Of a stretch of DNA of 64,000 bases, positions 46,173 to 58,100 are shown one piece after another. The notes beneath the pieces were generated by a model. It was not told the DNA's origin, did not search any database, and worked only from the letters and a program-made list of their open reading frames with translations. The stretch lies in contig JAJEKB010021225.1 of the NCBI GenBank assembly GCA_022393335.1, positions 191,921 through 255,920 of the forward strand, read 5' to 3'. This DNA comes from Macrotrachela quadricornifera. Its lineage: Eukaryota; Rotifera; Eurotatoria; Philodinida; Philodinidae. The position numbers were made by a program, and so were the translations under genes. Every line of letters starts with the position of its first letter. The first letter of the stretch is position 1.

Positions 46173-49100
46173 ATGAATACAAGTGCATTATTTCGTTGGT
46201 TTGCTCAAAAAATAATTAATTATAATGTTTTTATTCCTGATGAAGATGAATATGATGATGATGACAATGATCAACCCAAAGACCCAGCTACAATTATCAA
46301 ATATCAACGATATGCCACTCGATTATATATTCCTCTTATTATCAGTGAGTAAAATAAAAATTTCTATTTCTAAAAACAAAATATTATATCAAATGTTTTC
46401 TTTTTGCGAATGATAAACATTCTATAAGCAGAAACAAAAAAGAATATATGAAACTCTCTTTTAATTTTATTTATTTTTATTCAGCTGAAATACAATCTGA
46501 TTATATATTTGACATCTGTAAACATGCCCATTTATCAGAGACTTAGTAGAAATCAACTAGGAAAATGGCAGAAGTCCAAGTCCATTGAAAATTCCATTAA
46601 TTTTATCTACTAAAACTTTTAATAAGCTCTATTCAGACATGTAAAAATCAATAAACAAGTCTGAGAACGTATTTTTATTGGAAGTGGTAAAAAATTAATC
46701 ATAAACTGTAACATCATCTGAGTGTTAATGGTGTTTGTGACGTTTCCTACTCTCAAATTCCGTTTAGTTGGAACATTTGCAAAGTAATCGAAAACGAAAG
46801 AAGAAAAAATTAAGTGTAGTTAATCTGTATTTACTTAATTATGTGTTCTATTAGTTGTGACAGAAATTAAAACTAGACGCTTGACAGACTTTAGAAATTA
46901 TGATATTTCTCGATAAATTTCTCTACAGTTATATTGTTTGAAGAAAATAAAAAAGCATGAAAAAGGTTAGAATTGCAAATAAACATGATAATTGTAAAGA
47001 GAAAGATGATTTTATGTAAAATTATTGCATTCATTAATCTTTTAAGAACGGTGGTAAAAGGGTTGTTATACCACTTAGTGTTGTGTCGTGGAAAATGTCC
47101 CGTTAATAATTATGTATCAAAACTTTGTATACAGGACTATTGTAAAGTGCTTGAATTGTTATGACACAGATTTTTTCTTGATCTCATACATATCTTTGTT
47201 GAACATTCACTTTTCATTCTATGACTGTGCAATGAAATCATAGTTTTCCTTCTCTTTCTCTAATGTGTTATATAAAAAGAATATTTAATAACATTTTTCA
47301 CTCTCTATAGCTCTTTTCGTGTATATTTATATATACCTAGATACTCTTGAAAAGAAATCAGATCACTTTTATATTTCATTTATATTTATCATCGAAACTT
47401 GATCGATAGTCCTTTGAAAGCGATGATAATTCACTTACTCGTAATAACAGCAACGAGAGTGACTTTAGTATTTAGTCTGATGGATTGATTGATGATCTGG
47501 ACGAGCTTCAGATTTTCTATGTCCACTTGCAAGGTGACACTTTGCATAAAAGACGAAAAAATTGTTTTTATAAATACCATCAAAGTTTTGTGCGAACATT
47601 TTTAGTGAGGCTCAATAAACTGGTAAAAACGATCAGTTTCTTATTGGAAAAGAGTTCCGTTCCCAAAGAGTTAATCTCTCCAAAAATGTTTCGTGTTACA
47701 TATGAATGATGATTGAACACATTAAGCATGTTGTTTAGAAGTAAAGCATTAAAAACAGTATATATGCCAATGTAAAACCTATTTAACGGATTCAATCTCA
47801 TATATCTATTTCGCATTTCTTACATTTCATTGATATACAGGTTGATTCCGTTATTTTTAATAGTTTTGTATAGTAAGCTGTATTTATGTAAGACATTGAG
47901 AGTTCTTTTTTTATTTTAATTCAGTTGGATAGAGCATCGACTATTCCACCGAACTACATAGTTTATATTTTATTTCCTTTGGTTCTAGTCCGAAAGAAAT
48001 TGATAAATCTCCAAAGTAACAAAAAAAAATTTTTGCACTTTTCTGATTTCAGATACGCATGGAGAATAAATGGCTGCATTTTTCATTTTATTTTTGTATC
48101 ATCTCATACATTTTAGTAAAGAACAAAATATACCAGAAGATGCAGGGTGAAAAGCTCTACAATTTACAAAGGACAACGTGCTTTATAGTTTTTGTTTTTG
48201 TTGTCAAACTGAACAAAAAGATTTGAACCACCCCATTTTACTCGTGCAAAAATAGTTTCCATGACATTTTTTTATTTTTTTTTAAATTACATTAAGCTTC
48301 ACCGCGTAAGTTATAGAGCCTTTTTCGCTGTATCTTTTAGTACAGTGTACTTTTTTTTACGAAGATATATTATATGTTAAAAACATAAAATTAGAAAACG
48401 AATCAGTTATTTGTGCAGAAAAAAAGATTTTTTGCAACAGCGAAAATTGGTCGCACTGAATTTTCCTCTTTTTGAAAATAAAAAGTGTACGATTAAAATC
48501 AGCTTTATCTAGTAGACTGTAGAGCTTTTCACACTGCATCTTCTGGTATATTTTGTTCTTTACTAAAATGTATGAGATGATACAAAAATAAAATGAAAAA
48601 TGCGGCCATTTATTCTCCATGCGTATCTGAAATCAGAAAAGTGCAAAAATTTTTTTTTTGTTACTTTGGAGATTTATCAATTTTTTTGGACTAGAACCAA
48701 AGGAAATAAAATATAAACTATGTAGTTCGGTGGAATAGTCGATGCTCTATCCAACTGTATTAAAATAAAAAAAAAACTTTCAATGTCTTACATAAATACA
48801 GCTAACTATACAAAACTATTAAAAATAACAGAATCAACCTGTATATATAATTCCTGACGAATTTTTGCTAAAAATAACATTTCTTCAATGTCAATAATGT
48901 ACACGTTTTTTTAAAATTATCCTTAAAATATTTTCTTTTTCTCCTATAAAATGATGATTCTTTTGACTAACCTTCGATTATCGGTACATCACGAATGATT
49001 TGATTTTACATGAGGCACTACAAAAGTTTTTCCATCCGACTCTTCTAAACACTTCATTTTGCATTCAAGTATTCCGTTACAATGCTTAGACATATTTAGG

Positions 49101-52100
49101 AATATGTGCAAAATTTCCGACTTCTAAGTCTTGTACTTCGCTATAAACTGTCATCTCTTTTATAGTAGATGCATGCAGCCTGCTAAGGAAGTACTCATCA
49201 TAAATAAGAGAACTTTGCTTTTCATTTTTTTGATCTCTAAATATATTTTATTAAAATATCGAAATATATCAGAGGATGCAACGTGAAAAGCTCTATAGTT
49301 TACATAGGATGACTAATACTACAGTTGCTTTTTGTGTGTTAAAAAATTAATAAACTTGTGAACAATCAAACTTCGAAGCTCCAAAAACAATATTTTTTGA
49401 TACAAGATGAATTCGTTTTTTTCTTATTTCGTCTTTGATTTGCCTGATATATTCTATTAAGCAAAAAACAAAACATACCATAAGATGCAGTGTGAAAAGC
49501 TCTACGAATTACAAAAGAAAGCTTATTCAACAGTCCCATTTATTTAATGTAAAAACTGACAAAATTCTGAACAATCAAAATTCGATGCTGAAAAAGTATT
49601 CCTTTTTCGTATGCGACGAACGTAATTGTTTCTTACTTATCATCTAATACATTTTATTTTAAAAAAAGCAAAATACACCACAGGATGCAGCATGAAAAAT
49701 TCTACAATTTACAAAAAGCACATTATAATATATATGAAACTTTTGATAACAAGAAATGATAAAACTGTGGGAAAGAAATTTTCTGGGATGCAAAAATTCT
49801 ACATAAAAAAGACGTCCTTTTTTCGTATTTCATCCTTTTATCACCCAATACGTTTTTATAAAAACAAATCAAATATGTGACAAAATGCAGCATGAAAAAC
49901 TCTATAATTAACAAACAACAGTTTTATTCTAATTGTGTCCTTTTTATTTTGAAAATAAAATCAAAATTCTTTGAATTATCTATCGCAGCGTCGAGAGTTA
50001 ATCACCCAGAATACTATTTATTTTGAAAGTAAAAATGCGCAATTCACATCAGCTTTGTATTCTAGATTGTAGAGCTTTTCATGCTACATCTTCTGCTATG
50101 TTTTGTTTGCATTTTTATAAATTGTTTTTAAGGATAGAAATATGAAATTCAAAATTCTGTATTTATTATAAAACATCCGTCATGCAGTGTACAGAAAATG
50201 GCATATTACTCACTTAAAAGAAATGGGAGATTACAGCAAAGTACAAGGCTTAGAAGTCTGAAATTTTGCACATATTCCTAAATACGTCTAAGCATTATAA
50301 CAGAATACTTGAATGCAAACTAAAACTTTCAGAAGAGCCGGATGAAAAAACTTTTGTAGTGCCCTATGTAGTACGAAAATATGTTATATAATAATATATA
50401 TTATTTATATACTGAGTATAATCAATTTTATAAGAGAAATATCTCGAAAAAAAGTAATGAAAAAAGGAAAATCTTGAGAAAGATTGCAATCTACAGGATA
50501 AAATGGCACTTATGTGTTATTACCGCTTCTCTTTACGCAATTTTTTCTATTTATTTTTAATCTTTGTTTTCAGACGAAACAAAATCATAATAAAATAGTT
50601 CTCGTCCATGCCCTTACCCTTGTCTTTACCCTCAACTCTTACAATTAAAAACTTTTTGAGTGTGAGAGATGAGGACAAACAAAAAGTGAAAGAACTACTC
50701 AAAAGTTAATAAATAAAGTTTCTTTTGGAGAAAGTAAATATTATTAGACATTAAATTGTAGTGTAAAGAAATTATTATGGTGTATGATTTTTTTTTCGAT
50801 TTATTCAACATTAAAAACTACCAAAATCAATCTGTCTCGTCCAAGCAATGGTACAAATTTTTTAATTTATCTATTGTAACAAGTTTAGATGATAAAAAAC
50901 AATAATTAGTCTAGATAAAAGAATTAATGATAACTGTAAGATTTTTTGTTTGTTTCAGTAATCTTCTACATTCTTTTCTTCACCGCCTTGATCGCTCCAC
51001 AAAATCGAATAGTCACCGTTTCAAATATTACTCCATCTATTTATAATGAACTTCTTCTTGAATATGATGAAACACTTTCTTGTCCATGTAAAACAACTAC
51101 TGTGTCTTACAGTGCATTTATCTCCAATACAATTTCATTTCATCCTGTATGTTCGAGTGTTTTTATCAGTAAAGAATGGATTGATGCATTTTATTGGTTA
51201 AATGCAAGTGCATACTTAGTGATGGATTTTCGAACAACAGCCTATTCTCAAGTAAGTCCAACTTTGTTATATGATTATATTCAAAACGTGCAAAATTTGT
51301 AATTTCATTCAATGAAACATCGTATGTAATAAACATCCTAGAAGAAAGGCAAGTTGAAATTAATTGAAAAATTTTAATCTGCTCTAGGGTTTTGAAATCA
51401 CATGTCCAATCTGTGAAACTCTGATGAAACAGATAAAAACTAACTAGCAAAACAATAGTAAAAAATTTTGAAAAACAATTTTTAGGAAAAATAGTCACAA
51501 TTATGAAATTGTGTAGGAGTACATAGACGGTGACCGAAACCAAACCTTCTTGAGGCTTCGGGTTCGCTTTTAGACAATACTCAGTCATTTATTATAAGAA
51601 TGTTGAAGTAAATCAAAATAAGAGATCTCAGAGTTAACTATGGTAAGTCTTTGTGTAATGACATAGATGATCTAAAATAGTGAAATTCTAGAAAAAAAAA
51701 GTTGACGATGTTTCGAAATATTCGAGAGCGAATCTTATGATGTTTTCAAAATCGTTTATATATCATCAGGAAATGTTTGCAGAATTACTTAGATACTCAT
51801 TCTTATCTAACTTCGTTGATTACATCCTCAATCTACATCCCAACAGTTCGATTCGAACTTCGAACTATAGTTTGGTTTCGGTACATATCTAGGAGTATAT
51901 ATAAGAAATACTCAACATAATCAACCGTTTTTGAAAAGAATCTCAAAACAAATAATTAAAAATAACTTTTAAAGTTTTTTTTTGTATTTATTCTATCAGA
52001 AATAAAGTGTTACGTTGCAATTTTTACAACCAAAATCAGAGTAAATAATGAAGATTTTTCAAAACTTTCAACCGGTGAAACTTTAGTCTCTTTCGGTCCG

Positions 52101-55100
52101 ATTAACTTTCTAGAGCAGTACCGTTTTGTTGGACCGATTCCAACCCTGCAGAACAGTCATAAGCACTCTAGCAAGATTTGTCTATATTGATTATTGTCTC
52201 ACTTACTAAAGCCTTATAAACATATAGCATTTCTGATCTTTCTCAGATTGAAGTCATTTTTCATATATATATATTTGTTTAACACAGTTCAACATAATGT
52301 TTAAGTATAAAATCAAGTGATGCATTTGAATAATTATAAAAATGAATAGTCATTATTTGATTTTATTGATTTGGTTGACAATCAAGATATCGATTTTGAA
52401 TGTAATAAATAATGAGTAGGATCGTTAGATCAATTATTACTTTTTAACTCAAAGATTTAATTCATACGCACTTTGTTCCTAACATTAGAGCACATAAACT
52501 CCAATATGCGAAATATAATTTAAGGTTGAACAAATTATTGATTATCATCATCAAAAAAGTTTTTGATTATGTTTGAGGAAGATTTTAGTGTTTTTATTAA
52601 CTCAGAGTACTCTTTAGGATTTTTGTAAATGAATATCTTCTCAAAGAAGAAATATTTTATTTTAACAAGTGCAGTAAAAAAAAATGACTCTCAACATTTT
52701 GCGAATATTTCTATCAAATTGTGATGTAAACCCTTGAGTACTTTTTTTTCAAATGATAGTCCATGCAATTCTTTACAAAAACTTATGAAAAGAGTTCTTC
52801 CAGTCAATAACTATGAAAGTATATCCGATCAACACTAAAATTCTCTGATATGGCTCACTTTCTTATGAAAATTGTTATAAATTAATTATTTCATTTCTTC
52901 CAATCAAACAAATATGAAATCCTATTCTAATGCAAGTCTCTTGTATTTTCAAGTGTATTGTATCTTACAGAGCTTAAAAGAAATCATTTAAATACGATTG
53001 GAAGATTTCAGTTGTCAATCTGCTACAAAAAACGAGTTGAAATCATCAGTCATTCTGAGTATACACCTAAAACATTGCAGAAAATACTACAGTATTCTAC
53101 TTATAAGTAACGTTCATCGGAAGCCGATTCACTTAATCCTAGACTAACAGAATAGGATCTAGAAACGTAAGTTCATCTGTGCCTACCGATTTCCATCTGC
53201 CTGTCTCTATAACATTTGGGCAACTAACTATCTCATAACTTTGCTTCAATAACTGGTTAAGAGGATAGAGAAATCTGACTGATGCGATTTAGACTAATTA
53301 AAAGGTGAAAATGATCACATATTGACTCGTTTAGCGTGATTGAATTATTGTTTAATGCTATATAAGCGCGTAAATGATACATCAATAAGTTAAAATTTAA
53401 TAAATGATTGAGTATTAACAATCATGATAAAACAAAAATCATAGTCTTTTGAATTATCCGATAAAACGTGTTTTTTCACGTCGCACTGTACTAAAACATG
53501 TTAATCATTAAATTTTGACAATATCGTAAAAAATTATATTTTTAAAAAAAAAGTGTAAGTTTTCTTTATTATGGTTATATATACTCAGCCACGTATCAAA
53601 TTTTAATCTATTTGATACATTAGTTGCTCATCCATTTAGTATTGAACAACTTCAATAACATTGAATAATTTAACAACGTTCTTCATTTTTAATTCACATT
53701 ATCGCTTTATTTGAGTTGAAAGTAACTCAACAATATTTTAAAATACTCTCTGTTACAGTCAATGACTTAATACTCAAATGGTCATCGGTACCATAGATAC
53801 CAAACGACAACTTTGACTATATTATTACATAATCACTTGTGCTGTCGTTACTATGTGATCATTTGTACTACAGTTATTATAGCATCCTATGGCAACTATG
53901 GCATAAAATGACCATGTATGGTCGTTTGTACCATAGTTACGTGACCATTTGTGCCTTGTTATCGACAAAACTGACACGTACAGTGAGATGAATTCCAGTT
54001 TCTAGATCCTATACTTACAGTATAGGGAATATCGAAATGATAGAGAAAACGTTCTCCTTCAATTTAGTATAATACATTTAAATATGAAATAATATTCCAT
54101 TTAGCATAAGAAAACCAAAATTGTGATAAATCTTAATAGAAGATTCTCAGAATATGAATAGAGAGAAACAAAGAAAAGATTTTGTTCAATGAATCTGACA
54201 GTATATTACAGAGAAGTAATCACTAAACCGAGAGAGCTTTTCATAAGTTATACAAAATGACGTGCTCAGTTTGTTTATAGTGACCTGAAAGAGCGACGCA
54301 AAATTGTTAATATGAAAATGAGTATATTGAAAGTGGACTATTTCGGAACATCGTAGTGTTGATCGGATAGGATTCCATAATTACTCACTGGAAGAGCTTG
54401 AGAGTAAGGTTTTGTAAAGAATTGTACAGGCTATATTTTGAAAAAAGTTTTCAAACATATGTATCATAATTTTATAGAGATATTCTCGCAAAATACTGTG
54501 AGGATCAATGATCCTGTCGTACTCATTATTTTATTCTGTAGACGAAACCAGCAGCAGATTCAAGTAATTCCATTGCTAATTCTTCTGACAATATGCTCAA
54601 AACGTAATTTTTGAATTGATAGATGAGACTAGTAAGTATATAGAAAATATATTTTCAGTTATTGAAAACTATAAGCATACTACTACATACAGTTCATCAA
54701 ATTTTATTTAACATAAGAATAAGAGCTTTAGAATAATTTTCTGAGGGAATCGACACTGGAAGTAGTGGAATCTACTGATAAATTTATCTATGTTTTATTT
54801 TATATGTAACAGTAGTCATAAAAGAACATAATTCTAAATAATTTTAAAATAATTAAAGAACTTGTACTCTTCTAATTGAAAGATCAATTGCAATCAACAT
54901 TATTTTAAAGTCTTCTGAAGGAGAATAACATAGGTAATCTCAAATTGAAGAGAAAAGCTAAAACAACTATCACGCAATAACGTTTTCATTGGGAATCGAT
55001 CTATTTGTTGTAATTCATATTGTCTCATGAACATATTGCTATGGAGAGGATCATCTTCTCGCACAATTCATTAGTATACAGTTGAAGCACAGACAATTGG

Positions 55101-58100
55101 AAAAAACAAAAGAATTGTTTTTCTTTTTTATTTGAATTGCTGATGACTCTATGAAAGAAAAAAAAAATACTGTTCGACACTCTTCATTAATCAATTCGCA
55201 AGATTTTTAAGATGAAATAATTGAAAACATATTCTAACTCAATACGTTGGAAAAAATGATGTTTTAAATTATGCTTAATTTAGAATTTCAACCTGTTGAA
55301 TTAACTGAACATCATGTTAAATATGTAAAAAGAGACACTAATTCTATAGTGTTGATTTTTTCGAGATGATTATTTGGAAAACAAAAAACTCAAATAGACA
55401 TGATCTTGTTTTACTTCATCATCTCTTATTTAAATTCATTGCAAGAGATTGTTCCAAGACTGTTGTCACTATCAAATACGACTTATGAAACACATTAAGT
55501 ATCAGGCGCTAGGACTGAATGTCGCGGACATACCGTTACGAACAAAATGTTACGTGGACGGAATGTTGCATGGAAAAATGGTTACAAAATAACGTCGCAT
55601 GGACAAATAGTTGCGAGGACAAAATGATGCATGGATCTTTCGTTGAAAATTTAGAGCTCTTCATGACTAACAATGTAAAATACACTTTAAAAAAATAGGT
55701 ATTTTACAAAACCTGTACCCATGAGAAGAACCTTTAAAGTTTCGTCTCGATTTACTGAACCTAAAAAAAATCAGAGAGCAGTTTTCTGAACTTTTTTAGG
55801 TTTCGTAAATCGATATGAAATCTTAAATGTTCTTCCCCAGGATACAGGTTTTGTAAAATAAGTATTTTTTTTAGAGTGTACATATGTAGATATAATCTCT
55901 TCTTTACATTAATAGCATAGCGTCATATGTATCTTTACGCGAATTTCATCTCTAGCCATACTTCCCTAGCATTATTCGATCACGAGAGATTATTAATGAC
56001 GCGTTCATATGTATTCCACAATTCACTATTAAATTTTAGTTTTTTTCTTTCAGCTCCTACAAAATACATTTTACTATTGTTCTCCGTTCTAATATATAAA
56101 TAAAACCTCAATGAATCACAATGAGTTCCCCTTTTTGAGACTTGAGTGTTCTAATACTTGACATTCCTTATACTTTAGCAGAATGAAAGCAACTGAAACG
56201 ATTGCTCCTCTACATATTTATATCAACGAGTCAATTAGACAGATTAACACATTCAGCACGATGTGAGCCACCGGTGGCTCACAGTATATTTCATATTTTA
56301 ATCTCTAAATACATTCTATTAAAAAAAAACAGCATATACCAGAAGATGCAGCGTGAAAAACTCTACAATCTTCGTAGTAAAGCTTATTTTAATTGTGTAA
56401 TTTTTGTTTTCAAAAAAGGGTAAAACTCTATGTCACTAGTTTTTGAGGTTGCGAAACGATCGTTTTTTTCTATACAAATGTAAAATTTCATTTTTCTTAT
56501 TTCATCTTTTTATCACCTAATATAATTCCGTAAGAAGAAACAAAATATACTACAAGACGGCGCGTGAAACCCTCTATAATCTACATCGTAAAGCTTATTT
56601 CGATTGTGCATCTTTTGTTTTCAAAAAAAGAAAAATTCTATGCGATCGATTTTTACAATCTCAATAATTGGTCGCACACAGTTTTGGTTTTTTTAACAAC
56701 AAAAGGTGCACAATCGAAATAGACTTTACGATGTAGATTATAGAGCGTTTCACGCTGCATCTTGTGGTATATTTTGTTTTCTAATAAAACGAATTTAGAG
56801 ATGTTACTTTCTATGAAAATCGAATCGTGCTGAAAGGGTTAATCAGTTTAGATTCCAATTAAGTAAGCGGATTATCCTTAATTAAAAAAACGAGCTTTTT
56901 CTTGGCGGTAGATTGTTCTATTTTATAGATATTAATTAATAGCCTGGTTAGCTTTGACTCTTTTAGGTTAATTTTTATGCTAGAGTAAGCTATATTCTCT
57001 TACGTTCATTTATAGTATATTTCACGAGAACATTGTCTGAAAATAACACTATCTTATAATTACAACGTTATCTTCTACAACGTTCTGTCTTTGCAGCTAT
57101 TTGTCCATGCAACATTTTGTCCATGTGACGTTTTTCTTGCAACCATTTGTCCGCGACATTTTGTCCGCAACGTTTTGTCCACGGCATTTTGTCTTGTGTC
57201 ATTCAGTTCGGTCACCTAAGCATCATTGTACACTTTATATTACGTTAAGAACAGTAATCATTAAGTGATTTGAAGTGAACATGTTTGTCAGAAGGTAGTC
57301 TGTGAGATCATTCAAAATGTGATTGTCATGAATCATCGAATATATTATACAATTTAGTATTCATACTATATGGGAGATTTGTCAGAAATTAAAGAAAAAA
57401 CTAGCCATTATATGCAGTTGTTCATTTAATGAGTGATTTAGTTGATTAATTGTTTTTAGTTATTTTTCTTTGTATTTAGTTTTCACTTCTTGCTGATCTT
57501 TGTTCGATTTCACAAAAAACTGTTTTTGAAGCTCAAGCCATTATTGATAACAATCAACTTGTCACCGTTCAACTTCTTCCAGAAAATGAAGTTCGAGCTG
57601 AGATAAACGGGCGTGTTGAATTCATTAAAACCAGTACACCTGTTGAAATCACTTTATTTCTTGACTTTCTTCGAATAACAACTAGATCAAACGCTCTTGT
57701 TTCAGCTCTAAATATAAACTTACTCCTTTACATGTATGAAGGTTCACTATATCGCACTGAAGCAGTTACCACACAACATTTTGATAGGGACGCTCGTTTA
57801 GGAAATACTGGAGTTTCTACCTGTGACCTGATAAGTTCAACAGCACCAGCGGGGTTCTATTCGCTTACATATGATCAGAGTTCGTACCATGTTAGAGTGT
57901 GGCCTGAATATCCTCCAAATTTTACACCAATTGCTTCTGCTGTAGTGAACGGATTTTTCGGAGGATGTACTTCAATTGATGCTCTACTGGAGAGCACACT
58001 TGATTGTCTACACAATATCAGCTGTCTTAACGTTTTTAAGCGCTATTTTCCAGCTCTTAAGCCAGTATGTATAATACTATCTTTTAAAACTCATAAATAA

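Larger units (their letters stand above)
47838..48841. mobile_element. Palindromic element E2 with tRNA-like sequence in each arm
   Basis: A 1004-base element with ends CAGGTTGATTC and GAATCAACCTG, flanked by ATATA/TATATA. Arms of about 330 bases (47838-48175 and 48505-48841) are nearly identical inverted copies. Each arm contains a tRNA-like sequence and one GATGCAG(G/C)GTGAAAAGCTCTAC unit. A further inverted unit lies near 48305-48350. No transposase. Confidence 0.85.
55511..57212. mobile_element. Large inverted-repeat element with GGACAAAATGTTGCG subrepeats
   Basis: The left arm (55511-55636) consists of 15-18-base words such as GGACAAAATGATGCAT and GGACGGAATGTTGCAT. The right arm (57090-57212) contains the same words inverted (ATTTTGTCCGCAACGTTTTG). 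The outer ends read GGACTGAATGTC and, inverted, GAACTGAATGAC. Two other elements (55683-55878 and 56248-56838) sit inside. Superfamily not determined. Confidence 0.7.
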
